The notes under the pieces: model-generated
The model's database searches: none
Told to the model about the DNA's origin: nothing
Seen by the model: the letters and a program-made list of their open reading frames with translations, nothing else
Source: JAAYZQ01 sp034428935
Lineage (GTDB): Bacteria > Chloroflexota > Anaerolineae > JAAYZQ01
Assembly (NCBI GenBank): GCA_034428935.1
Contig: DAOUHB010000063.1
Coordinates: 1-24,795, forward strand
DNA length: 24,795 nucleotides
Direction: 5' to 3'
Shown here: piece by piece, positions 1 to 7,162 of the stretch
Position numbering within the stretch: position 1 is the first letter of the stretch
How the letters are laid out: every line of letters starts with the position of its first letter
Position numbers and translations under genes: made by a program

Positions 1-1
1 C

Positions 2-193
2 GTCAACGGGTATCGACGGATCTCGCTATTCAATCACACCATCGAAGTTCCGAAGGTGGACCTCTACGAGGAAGTCCAAGTCCATCTCGTGCCTGATACG
101 GCCAAGCAGGTTATGGAGGTCCGCATCTGGTGGAAGGGCAAGATGGTGCACTCTGTGGCCCTCCCGCTGGGCGAATTTCGAGTTCACCTTTGA
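2..193 (+). CDS. C-terminal end of a probable transposase/integrase (5' end outside window)
   Basis: An open frame enters from the left edge and ends at TGA 191-193, giving the last 63 residues of a protein. The fragment is rich in beta-type residues, has VPKVDLYEEVQVHLVPD and then EVRIWW and MVHSVALPL segments, and ends FRVHL. This resembles the small C-terminal barrel that follows the DDE catalytic core in integrase-type transposases (IS481-like). No catalytic residue is in the window, so the call rests on general resemblance only. The 40 bases after the stop carry an imperfect repeat (TTCACCTTTGAACTTT at 183, TTCACTTTTCAACTTT at 216) that could belong to the end of an insertion element. 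It could instead be the tail of an unrelated beta-rich protein. Confidence 0.45.
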   Translation, partial: VNGYRRISLFNHTIEVPKVDLYEEVQVHLVPDTAKQVMEVRIWWKGKMVHSVALPLGEFRVHL

Positions 194-232
194 ACTTTAA
201 ACGCGTCGCGAACGGTTCACTTTTCAACTTTT
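183..232. repeat. Imperfect direct repeat at the 3' end of the transposase-like gene
   Basis: Two copies of a TTCAC(C/T)TTT(G/C)AACTTT word start at 183 and 216, 33 bases apart. The first overlaps the last codons and stop of the transposase-like gene. Repeats of this sort near a transposase gene can be transposase-binding or terminal sequences of the element, but the other end is not in the window, so no inverted repeat or target duplication can be shown. Confidence 0.35.
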
Positions 233-274
233 CCTAACATCGCGGCGATCCGGCCACACCGTCCCATCGCCGGG

Positions 275-303
275 TTGACAAGTCATGGTCTGGATGTTAC
301 AAT
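275..303 (+). promoter_or_regulatory. Predicted sigma70-type promoter of the pit operon
   Basis: A perfect -35 box TTGACA (275-280) is followed after exactly 17 bases by TACAAT (298-303). A perfect TATAAT also occurs at 306-311, but its spacing of 25 bases from the -35 is too long. Transcription would start near 310, about 80 bases before the pit start codon. Confidence 0.7.
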
Positions 304-328
304 AATATAATAGACTCGTAAAATAATC

Positions 329-358
329 GGGAGAGCCCCGGGCCCTCCCTTTTGTTTT
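329..358 (+). terminator. GC-rich hairpin plus T-run in the pit leader (terminator or attenuator)
   Basis: GGGAG (329-333) pairs with CTCCC (345-349), with a possible inner G-C/C-G extension across an A-C mismatch, and is followed directly by TTTTGTTTT (350-358). This is the form of an intrinsic terminator. It lies about 20 bases downstream of the predicted start of transcription and upstream of pit, so it may end read-through from the transposase-like gene or act as an attenuator of pit. The stem is short, so strength is uncertain. Confidence 0.45.
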
Positions 359-391
359 CGAGATCAGCGGAAAGGGAGACTCTCGAACCCG

Positions 392-1381
392 ATGCCTTGG
401 CTCTTGCTGGTGATTATCGTCATCGCCCTGATCTTTGACTTCCTGAATGGCTTTCATGATGCCAGCAACATCGTCGCGACCATGATCTCCTCGCGGGCAG
501 TGTCGCCCCGCACCGCCCTGATCCTCACGGCCGTGTCCGAGCTGGCAGGCCCTTTTCTCTTCGGGGTCGCCGTGGCGACGACCATCGGCAGCGAGGTGGT
601 CAATCCCGCGGCCATCACCAGCGGCGTCATCGTCGCCGCCCTGCTGGGCGCCATCATCTGGAACCTGATCACCTGGTATTTTGGCTGGCCGTCGAGCACC
701 TCCCACGCCCTCATCGGCGGCCTTCTCGGCGCAGTGATCGTGGCCTCGGGCCCCGAGACCATTCTCCTGGCGGGCCTGGAAAAGGTGCTCCTTGCCCTGT
801 TCCTCTCGCCGGTGTTTGGCTTTCTCCTGGCCTTTCTGACGCTGCGCATTACCTATTTCCTGGCGCGGGGCGCCACCCCAAGGATCAATACCGTTTTCAA
901 ACGTGCACAGATCGGGACGGCCGTGGCCCTGGCGCTGAGCCACGGCACCAACGACGCGCAAAAGACTATGGGCATGATCGCCATGGCCATGGTCACCACG
1001 GGCTACGTGGCCGAGTTTCGGGTGCCGTGGTGGGTCATTGCCATCAGCGCCGCCGCCATCGCCCTGGGGACCGCCACGGGCGGGTGGCGGCTCATCGAGA
1101 CCCTCGGCGGCAGGTTTTACAAGATCCGGCCGGTACACGCCTTCGGATCACAGATCGCCTCGGCGAGCATTATCCTGGGAGCAGCCTTGCTGGGTGGGCC
1201 GGTGAGCACCACCCAGGTGGCCAGCTCGGCCATCATGGGGGCAGGCTCCGCCGACCGCCTGTCCAAGGTGCGATGGGGCGTGGCCCGCGAGATTGCCGTG
1301 GCCTGGCTCTTGACCATCCCGGTGGCGGCCTTGCTGGCGGCCGGGCTGTACGTCGTCGTCTCGCTCGTGGTTCCATCATGA
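392..1381 (+). CDS. pit: PiT-family low-affinity inorganic phosphate transporter
   Basis: The 329-residue protein is almost wholly hydrophobic, with about ten membrane segments, and fits the short bacterial PiT family (PF01384). Such proteins move metal-phosphate complexes into the cell coupled to protons. The two inverted family signatures are visible: a GFHDASN motif at residues 20-26 and SHGTNDAQKTMG from residue 183, each holding the Asn/Asp residues conserved in PiT proteins. A PSSTSHALIGG motif follows the first repeat and PVSTTQVASSA is its counterpart in the second. The ATG at 392 follows a GGGAG sequence (374-378) at a rather long distance. The next gene is the DUF47 partner typically encoded beside this type of PiT, which supports phosphate over sulphate as substrate. 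Confidence 0.92.
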   Translation: MPWLLLVIIVIALIFDFLNGFHDASNIVATMISSRAVSPRTALILTAVSELAGPFLFGVAVATTIGSEVVNPAAITSGVIVAALLGAIIWNLITWYFGWPSSTSHALIGGLLGAVIVASGPETILLAGLEKVLLALFLSPVFGFLLAFLTLRITYFLARGATPRINTVFKRAQIGTAVALALSHGTNDAQKTMGMIAMAMVTTGYVAEFRVPWWVIAISAAAIALGTATGGWRLIETLGGRFYKIRPVHAFGSQIASASIILGAALLGGPVSTTQVASSAIMGAGSADRLSKVRWGVAREIAVAWLLTIPVAALLAAGLYVVVSLVVPS

Positions 1382-1389
1382 TCATCACC

Positions 1390-1407
1390 GGCAAGCAACC
1401 GCTTGCC
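1390..1407 (+). other. Small hairpin between pit and the DUF47 gene
   Basis: GGCAAGC (1390-1396) and GCTTGCC (1401-1407) form a perfect 7-bp stem with an AACC loop in the 49-base gap. No T-run follows, so it is more likely a stability or processing element in the shared message than a terminator. It stands just before the strong GGGAGGAGG ribosome-binding site at 1412-1420. Confidence 0.4.
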
Positions 1408-1430
1408 TCACGGGAGGAGGAAGCCGGGCC

Positions 1431-2057
1431 ATGGGCCTGAAAGAATTCTTTAAGCCACGCCAGGACAAGTTCCTGGATCTACTTATCCAGCAGGCGGAGC
1501 AAACGCTCATCGGCATGAACGCCCTGGAAATGTACATGAAAAAACGCTCCGACAAGTATGCCACGGCGGTGAGACAGGCCGAAAAGGAGGGGGACGAGCT
1601 GCGCCGCATCCTCATCGACCTGCTCAACCGCACCTTTGTCACGCCCCTGGACCGGGAGGACATCTTTGCCCTGTCGAGGGCCATCGACGACGTGGTGGAC
1701 TATGCCTATACCACCGTCGAGGAGATGCAGATCCTCGACGTCGATCCCAACGACTATTTGCGGCGGCTGGTGTCGCTGTTGCAGGACGCGGCCGAAGAGA
1801 TCCACCTGGCCATGATGCGCCTGAAGGAGAATCCGGGCGTGGCCGCCGAGCACGCCTCCCGGGCCAAGGCCCTGGAGAACCGCGTGGAGCGCGTCTACCG
1901 CGAGGCGGTGGCCGACCTCTTCTCCGGGCCCGAAGACATCCACCACGTCATGGAAATGCTCAAGCTCCGCGAGCTGTACCGCCACCTGAGCAACTGCGCG
2001 GACCGCGGTGACGAGGCGGCCAATATCATTCACGACATTGTCGTGAAGATGACCTGA
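1431..2057 (+). CDS. DUF47 / PhoU-like phosphate transport regulator
   Basis: The 208-residue, charged, all-helical protein matches the DUF47 family (PF01865, TIGR00153), cytoplasmic PhoU-like helical-bundle proteins encoded next to PiT transporters (B. subtilis YkaA type). The expected features are an N-terminal basic stretch (MGLKEFFKPRQDKF), an RRILIDLLNRTFVTPLDREDIFAL-like helix pair with the conserved TPLDREDI core at residues 56-63, and a DDVVDYAY motif after it. The probable job is to control or stabilise the PiT channel in response to phosphate. The ATG at 1431 has a very good ribosome-binding site (GGGAGGAGG, 10 bases upstream). Length is normal for the family. It sits 49 bases after pit and 14 bases before the next gene, so one message is likely. 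Confidence 0.9.
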   Translation: MGLKEFFKPRQDKFLDLLIQQAEQTLIGMNALEMYMKKRSDKYATAVRQAEKEGDELRRILIDLLNRTFVTPLDREDIFALSRAIDDVVDYAYTTVEEMQILDVDPNDYLRRLVSLLQDAAEEIHLAMMRLKENPGVAAEHASRAKALENRVERVYREAVADLFSGPEDIHHVMEMLKLRELYRHLSNCADRGDEAANIIHDIVVKMT

Positions 2058-2071
2058 GAGAGAGGATCGCC

Positions 2072-3673
2072 ATGCGCTTATCTACGTTGATGGGCAAGAC
2101 CCTGCGGGAGGCGCCGGCCGAGGCGCACATGGAGGGCCACCGGCTGTCCTTGCGGGCAGGCCTGGTACGGGCCCTGGAGCCCGGTTTCTTTGCTACTCTG
2201 CCCCTGGGCACCCTCAGCCTGCGTCGCCTGGAAGAGCTGGCACGCCGCGAGATGCTGGCCGCGGGAGGGCAAGAAGTCACCCTCCCCCACCTGCCCGAGA
2301 CCTCGTCCCGGGACGCCCTGGTGCGCCTGGCCGGCCGCGAGATCGATTCCTACCGCCAGCTACCCGTCGCGGCCTTTCGTTTTGGCACGCTCGTCACTGC
2401 CGAGCCCAGGGTCCGCCTCGGGCTCTTCGGGGCCGCAGAACGCCCCTCGCTGGCTGTGGACGTCTTTCACAGCGCAGAGGGCGCTGCCGCTGCCGCCGAG
2501 CCCGGGCGGCAGGTGGCCCTGGCCCTGGAGCGCATCTTGCGGGCCTGCGACGTGCCCGTCACCTGGGCCGAGGCCGGCGAAGGGGAGCAGGGCGCCTTCC
2601 TGGCCCACGGCGCGGGCGATGAGGATCTGGCGGCCTGCCCCGGCTGCGGCTATGCTGCCTTGCGCTCCTGGGCGACGCCGGCCTGGCCCGAACCCCCCGC
2701 CGAGCCGGAGATGCCCGTCGAGGAGGTCGAGACGCCCGGCTGCAACACCATCGCCCAGTTGGCCGCCTACCTGGCAATTCCCACGAGCCGCACCCTGAAG
2801 ATGGTCTTTTACTCCGTGGCAGGCAAGGTGACGTGCGTCGCCGTCCGCGGCGATCGCAGCGTGGACGAGGCCAAGCTGGCCCGGGTCCTGGGCACGAGCC
2901 AGTATTATGCCAGCCTGGAAGAAGAGCTGGACAGGATTGGTGCCGTGGGCGGCTATGCCTCGCCCGTCGGCCTGGACCCCCGCCAGGTGCGCATCGTGGC
3001 CGATCCCTCGGTGCGGTCGGCCAGGAACCTGGTCGGCGGCGCCAATCGCCCCGATTTTCACCTCCGCAACCTGAACGTGCCGCGCGATTTTCAGCCGGGG
3101 GAATGGGTCGACCTGGCCCTCGTCGAGGCCGGCGACCTGTGCCCGCGATGCGCGTCTCCCCTGGCCATCGAGCCCGCATTTGCCCTGGCACGCCGTTCCC
3201 TGCCCGCCCCCAGCCTGCCGGCCGCCGAGTACCTCGATCAGCAGGGTCGGGCCCAGCCGCTGTGGCGCTCGAGTTGGCAGCTCGACCTGGGGCGCCTGTG
3301 GGCAGCCATCGTGGAGCAACATCACGACGACCACGGCATACTCTGGCCGCCGTCCTGCCCGCCCCTGGACGTGCACCTGGTGGCCCTGGACCTGAAGAAA
3401 GAGGCCGTGGCCGCGTGGGCGGACGAGCTCTATGCCCGGCTCCAGGCCGAGGGCCTGGCCGTCCTGTACGACGATCGGGACGCCAGCGCCGGCGTCAAGT
3501 TCAACGACGCCGACCTCATCGGCCTGCCCCTGCGCCTGACGGTCAGCAAGCGTTGGGAGCAGGATGGCCTGACCGAGGCCAAGTGGCGCCACGAGCCAGA
3601 GCGCTTGAAGCTCGACGACGAAGGGCTGGCCAGGGAGCTGGCCCGGCTCCGGGAGGCCACAGGCGAGATCTGA
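2072..3673 (+). CDS. Prolyl-tRNA synthetase paralogue with degenerate catalytic core and intact editing (INS/YbaK) domain
   Basis: The 533-residue protein follows the domain order of bacterial-type ProRS. Residues 1-200 match the catalytic core: LPLGTLSLRR (43-52) is motif 1, and TLVTAEPRVRLGLFG (106-120) aligns without gaps to motif 2. Residues 215-350 are the INS/YbaK editing domain with TLK (Lys243), RGDRSVDEAK and NLVGGAN. Residues 400-500 hold a motif-3-like DLGRLWAAIVEQHHDD and the anticodon-binding YDDRDASAGVKFNDADLIG. The class II motif-2 Arg (FRDE in the family) is VTAE here; the TxE proline loop, the GGS-SHEF segment and the IEVGHIF segment are absent or replaced. Aminoacylation is therefore doubtful, while editing or tRNA binding looks possible. 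CxxC pairs at 189-192 and 357-360 remain. It is shorter than the usual 560-580 residues and co-directional with pit, 14 bases downstream. A genuine ProRS should exist elsewhere in the genome. Confidence 0.85.
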   Translation: MRLSTLMGKTLREAPAEAHMEGHRLSLRAGLVRALEPGFFATLPLGTLSLRRLEELARREMLAAGGQEVTLPHLPETSSRDALVRLAGREIDSYRQLPVAAFRFGTLVTAEPRVRLGLFGAAERPSLAVDVFHSAEGAAAAAEPGRQVALALERILRACDVPVTWAEAGEGEQGAFLAHGAGDEDLAACPGCGYAALRSWATPAWPEPPAEPEMPVEEVETPGCNTIAQLAAYLAIPTSRTLKMVFYSVAGKVTCVAVRGDRSVDEAKLARVLGTSQYYASLEEELDRIGAVGGYASPVGLDPRQVRIVADPSVRSARNLVGGANRPDFHLRNLNVPRDFQPGEWVDLALVEAGDLCPRCASPLAIEPAFALARRSLPAPSLPAAEYLDQQGRAQPLWRSSWQLDLGRLWAAIVEQHHDDHGILWPPSCPPLDVHLVALDLKKEAVAAWADELYARLQAEGLAVLYDDRDASAGVKFNDADLIGLPLRLTVSKRWEQDGLTEAKWRHEPERLKLDDEGLARELARLREATGEI

Positions 3674-3706
3674 GATGCGCGAGGCCGCGCCACAGCTCGA
3701 AATGCT

Positions 3707-3736
3707 TTGGGAGATCTGGCCCTGGAGTGGTATAAT
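3707..3736 (+). promoter_or_regulatory. Predicted promoter of the ECF operon
   Basis: TTGGGA (3707-3712), an 18-base spacer and a perfect TATAAT (3731-3736) preceded by TGG, which makes it an extended -10. Transcription would start near 3743, leaving about 26 bases of leader before the TTG start codon; there is no room for a riboswitch. Confidence 0.6.
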
Positions 3737-3768
3737 GACGGCCAGCGCCAGGCCGGGGAGATGAAGCA

Positions 3769-5577
3769 TTGTCGCAGGCAGGTGAGCAGGCGGTCATCGC
3801 AATTGAGGGCCTACGTTACGTTTATAATCCCCAGTCGAGCCATCCCATCCAGGCCCTCGATGGTATCGATCTCGACATAGACGCCGGAGACTATGTGGTC
3901 ATCATCGGCCACAACGGCTCCGGCAAATCCACCCTGGCCAAGCACCTGAACGCCCTTCTGCGCCCCACGGATGGCACGGTGCGCATCAAGGGCATCGACA
4001 CCCGCGAGCGTTCGCGGGTGTTGGAGGTTCGCAGCACGGTGGGCATGGTCTTTCAGGTGCCCGACAACCAGATCGTGGCCACAGTCGTCGAAGAGGACGT
4101 GGCCTTTGGCCCCGAAAACCTGGGGGTGCCCGAGGAAGAGCTGCAAATGCGCGTCGATTGGGCGCTGGACCTGGTGGGCATGGACGAGCATCGACAGCGT
4201 TCTCCCCAGGGGCTCTCGGCCGGGCAGAAGCAACGCGTGGCCATTGCCGGGGTCGTGGCCATGCGGCCCGACGTCCTGGTGCTGGACGAAGCGACGGCCA
4301 TGCTGGACCCCATTGGCCGGCGCGAAGTGCTGTCGGCCGTGCGCGCCCTGAACCGGCAGGGCGTCACCGTCGTCGCCATTACCCACTTCATGGACGAGGC
4401 GGTGGAGGGACGGAAGGTGGTGGTCATGGACGGCGGGCACATTGTCATGGATGGCTCGCCCGCGCAGGTCTTTGCCCGGCTCGAAGAGCTGCGCCGGTTG
4501 CAGCTCGACGTGCCCCAGGTGACCGAGCTCGCCCACGAGATCCACAAGCGCGATCCCTCTTTTCCGCCCGTGCTGCTGACCGTCGACGAGCTGGCCGGCG
4601 AGGTCGAGCGTCGTGCCCGGCAGGCCAGGAGCGAGGCCGCCCCCTTCCCTGCGGGGACCACGCCAGAGGCCCCACCCCAGGTCGCGGACGAGCCGGCCGC
4701 CCCGTCGCCGCCGGCCGGGCCGCTCCTGATCGCGGTCCACGACCTGCACTACACCTATCTGCGGGGCACCCCACTCCACGCCACCGCCCTGCGCGGGGTG
4801 AGCCTGGAGATCCTCCGCGGCGAGGCAGTGGGCATCATCGGCCGGGCGGGCTCGGGCAAGTCGACCCTGGTACAGCACTTTAACGGGCTCCTGCGCCCCC
4901 GCGAGCCGGGCAAGGTGATGGTCGACGGCCAGGACCTGGGCCGGCCGGGGGTCGACGTCCGGCAGGTCCGCCAGAAGATCGGCCTCGCGTTCCAGTACCC
5001 GGAACAGCAGTTGTTCGAGCGCCTGGTGGGCGACGACATTGCCTTTGGCCCCAAGAAGATGGGCATGCCCCAGGCCGAGCGCCGGGAGCGGGTGCGGTGG
5101 GCCATGGAGGTGGTGGGGCTGGACTTTGAGGCCTTCAAGGACCGCTTTACCTTCTCGTTGAGCGGGGGCGAGATGCGCAAGGCCGCCCTGGCGGGCGTGC
5201 TGGCCCTCCAGCCCCAGGCGCTGATCCTGGACGAGTCGACCTCGGGGCTGGATCCGCGCAGCCGGCGCGATCTCCTCGACAGGCTCCTGGCCTTGCATCG
5301 CGACGCAGGCCTGACCCTGATCTTGATCTCGCCCAGCATGGAGGACGTGGCGGGGTTGGTGGACCGGATCTATGTCCTGGACGAGGGCCGGGTGGTCATG
5401 AGCGGCACCACGCGGGAGGTCTTTGGCCGTGCCGACGAGCTGCGCCATTATGGGCTCGACGTGCCCCAGGTGACGGCCGTGGCCCACGAGCTGGCGCGCC
5501 GGGGGCTGCCGGTCGGCCAGGTTCCCCTGACGGTGGCCGAAGGGAGCAGAGAGGTATGGAGGATTTTGAGCTCCTGA
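3769..5577 (+). CDS. ecfA: ECF transporter ATPase, EcfA1-EcfA2 fusion
   Basis: The 602-residue protein carries two complete ABC ATPase domains in one chain and would power a group II energy-coupling-factor importer on the inner face of the membrane. First half: Walker A GHNGSGKST (47-55), DNQIVATVVEEDVAFGPE typical of EcfA1, signature LSAGQKQR (about 149-156, Ala replacing the usual second Gly), and Walker B VLVLDEAT. Second half: Walker A GRAGSGKST (358-366), the PEQQLFE segment typical of EcfA2, signature LSGGEMRKA and Walker B ALILDESTSGLD. The halves are joined by a Pro/Ala-rich linker at about 275-325. A TTG start at 3769 is chosen because GGGGAG lies 8 bases before it and no in-frame ATG fits. 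The 3' end overlaps ecfT by 22 bases, so the two are translationally coupled. Confidence 0.92.
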   Translation: MSQAGEQAVIAIEGLRYVYNPQSSHPIQALDGIDLDIDAGDYVVIIGHNGSGKSTLAKHLNALLRPTDGTVRIKGIDTRERSRVLEVRSTVGMVFQVPDNQIVATVVEEDVAFGPENLGVPEEELQMRVDWALDLVGMDEHRQRSPQGLSAGQKQRVAIAGVVAMRPDVLVLDEATAMLDPIGRREVLSAVRALNRQGVTVVAITHFMDEAVEGRKVVVMDGGHIVMDGSPAQVFARLEELRRLQLDVPQVTELAHEIHKRDPSFPPVLLTVDELAGEVERRARQARSEAAPFPAGTTPEAPPQVADEPAAPSPPAGPLLIAVHDLHYTYLRGTPLHATALRGVSLEILRGEAVGIIGRAGSGKSTLVQHFNGLLRPREPGKVMVDGQDLGRPGVDVRQVRQKIGLAFQYPEQQLFERLVGDDIAFGPKKMGMPQAERRERVRWAMEVVGLDFEAFKDRFTFSLSGGEMRKAALAGVLALQPQALILDESTSGLDPRSRRDLLDRLLALHRDAGLTLILISPSMEDVAGLVDRIYVLDEGRVVMSGTTREVFGRADELRHYGLDVPQVTAVAHELARRGLPVGQVPLTVAEGSREVWRILSS

Positions 5578-6413
5578 GGTACGTCACCGTCGGCCAGTAC
5601 CTGCCAGGCGACTCCCTGGTGCATCGCCTGGATCCGCGGACCAAGCTGTCGGTGTTTCTCTTTCTCGTGGTGGCCGTCACCTTTAGCACGTCGTACACGG
5701 CCAACGCCATCCTGGTGACGGCGACGCTCCTCCTTGTCCTCCTGGCCCGCATTCCCCTGGGCTACATCCTGGGCGGCCTGAAGCCGGCCATACCCCTCAT
5801 CGTCATCCTGGCCGTGCTGCAGCTCCTGTTCTACGGCGAAGCCTACACGCCCTATGGCCTGGAGAACAGGACGCTCTTCCAGTGGGGCTGGATCCACATC
5901 ACCAACGGCAGCGTGCAGCTCGTCGTCGTGTCCATGCTGCGCTTTGTCGAGCTGCTGTTTCTGACGAGCCTGCTGACCAACACCACGCCCCTGACCGATC
6001 TGACCCATGGCCTGGAGGCCATGCTCCGGCCCTTCCGGCGCATCGGGGTGCCCTCCCACGAGCTGTCGCTGGTGGCCACCATCGCCCTGCGCTTTGTGCC
6101 CCTCCTCGCCGAGCAGTTGGAGATCATCATGAAGGCCCAGGCCTCGCGGGGGGCCGACATTGCCTACGGCGGGCGGTTTGGCTTTGTGCGCACGGCGCGC
6201 CAGGTGGCCGTGCTCATCGTTCCCCTGTTCGTGGATGCCTTTCGGCGGGCCGAGGACCTGATCCTGGCGATGCAGGCCCGCTGCTACGTGGGCGGGCGAG
6301 GCCGCAGCAGCTACGTCCGGCTGAAGTTTGCTCCCGTCGACGCCGGAGCGCACCTGGTCGGGGCGCTTTTTTCCCTGGCCATTCTGGCCCTGCGCAACAC
6401 TTTTCCGGTATAA
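5556..6413 (+). CDS. ecfT: ECF transporter transmembrane component EcfT
   Basis: The 285-residue membrane protein fits EcfT (CbiQ family, PF02361), the scaffold that links the ATPases to the substrate-binding S component. It opens with the family's typical soluble start (PGDSLVHRLDPRTKL), followed by hydrophobic segments at about 30-75 and 105-145. The two coupling motifs with the Ala-Arg-Gly pattern are recognisable: QASRGAD near residues 195-201 and MQARCYVGG near 238-246, the latter with Cys in place of Gly. These sit in the cytoplasmic coupling helices that dock into the ATPases. The start at 5556 lies within the last codons of ecfA, after a GGGAGCAGAGAGG ribosome-binding site. Gene order ATPases-T-S is as expected for a dedicated importer. 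Confidence 0.9.
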   Translation: MEDFELLRYVTVGQYLPGDSLVHRLDPRTKLSVFLFLVVAVTFSTSYTANAILVTATLLLVLLARIPLGYILGGLKPAIPLIVILAVLQLLFYGEAYTPYGLENRTLFQWGWIHITNGSVQLVVVSMLRFVELLFLTSLLTNTTPLTDLTHGLEAMLRPFRRIGVPSHELSLVATIALRFVPLLAEQLEIIMKAQASRGADIAYGGRFGFVRTARQVAVLIVPLFVDAFRRAEDLILAMQARCYVGGRGRSSYVRLKFAPVDAGAHLVGALFSLAILALRNTFPV

Positions 6414-6446
6414 TACCACTCGCAGTCTAACAACGAGGAGAAGAGG

Positions 6447-7151
6447 ATGGAAGACGAACGGTTGTCAGTGCGCAAGATCGTCATTGCCGGCGTGTTGAGC
6501 GCCATCGCCATTTTGCTGGGCTCCACCCGGCTGGGCTTTATCCCGGTGCCAACGCCGGCGGCCAACGCCACCATCATGCACGTGCCGGCCATCGTGGGCG
6601 GCGTGCTGGAGGGTTGGGTCGTGGGTGGCATCGTGGGCACCATCTTTGGCCTCTTTAGCTTTATCCAGGCCGAAGTGCCCATGTTCAAAGATCCGCTGGT
6701 GGCTATCCTGCCCCGCATCTTTATCGGCATCGCCGCCTACCTGGGCTATCGCGGCCTGCGGCGGCTGACGGGTCCCTGGATGCTGATCTTTGCCGCCATG
6801 CTGCTGGGGCTGGCCGGCTATTTCGCCTACGAAGTGAGCCAGACCAGCCTGTGGATCGCGATCCTGGTCGCCGTCCTGAGCCTGGCCGCCGTCGGCGTGC
6901 TGGTCTACCTGATCATCAAGGGCGAGACCGATGTGGCGGCCCTGGCCGTCGCCGCGGCGCTGGGCACGCTGACCAACACCGGCCTGGTGCTGAGCATGGG
7001 CGTCTTGCGGGGCTACATGGCACCCAACGTGGCCTGGGTGGTGGCCGTTACCCACGGCATCCCCGAGATCATTGTCGCGGCCATCATCACCGTCGCCGTC
7101 GTGGTGACCTGGAAGCGGGTCGAGACGGGCCGCGGCGAGGCCAAAATGTAA
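6447..7151 (+). CDS. ECF transporter substrate-binding S component, enlarged, substrate unknown
   Basis: The 234-residue hydrophobic protein begins with a short charged head and an SAIAILLG segment that fits the Ala-rich helix 1 of S components, which contacts EcfT. PAANATIMHVPAIVGGVLEGWVVGG and PRIFIGIAAYLGYR patterns are those of the ECF_trnsprt family (PF12822). S components are usually about 170-200 residues with six helices. This one has an additional hydrophobic stretch at roughly 110-155 (MLIFAAMLLGLAGY, then SLWIAILVAVLSLAAVG) before the family-like GTLTNTGLVLS segment, and may have seven or eight helices. Vitamin specificity cannot be read from the sequence. It has a strong ribosome-binding site (GAGGAGAAGAGG) and lies 33 bases after ecfT and 11 bases before a deoxynucleoside kinase gene, which hints at a nucleoside-like ligand. 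Confidence 0.85.
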   Translation: MEDERLSVRKIVIAGVLSAIAILLGSTRLGFIPVPTPAANATIMHVPAIVGGVLEGWVVGGIVGTIFGLFSFIQAEVPMFKDPLVAILPRIFIGIAAYLGYRGLRRLTGPWMLIFAAMLLGLAGYFAYEVSQTSLWIAILVAVLSLAAVGVLVYLIIKGETDVAALAVAAALGTLTNTGLVLSMGVLRGYMAPNVAWVVAVTHGIPEIIVAAIITVAVVVTWKRVETGRGEAKM

Positions 7152-7162
7152 AGGAGGGCTCG

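Noticed and set aside
224..1138. Long open frame on the minus strand opposite pit, and similar long antisense frames opposite other genes
   Set aside because: High GC makes stop codons rare in the shadow frames. The translations are low-complexity, rich in Gly, His, Arg or Gln, with no recognisable domain, while the plus-strand genes have clear family motifs.
2058..2071. A T-box or other tRNA-sensing leader before the ProRS-like gene
   Set aside because: Only 14 bases separate it from the DUF47 gene, which leaves no room for a leader.
3737..3768. A vitamin riboswitch ahead of the ECF operon
   Set aside because: The predicted leader is only about 26 bases, too short for any known vitamin riboswitch.
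6409..6414. TATAAT at the end of ecfT as a promoter for the S component gene
   Set aside because: There is no acceptable -35 at 16-18 bases and no TG extension; the gene is more simply co-transcribed with ecfT. A weak internal promoter is not excluded.
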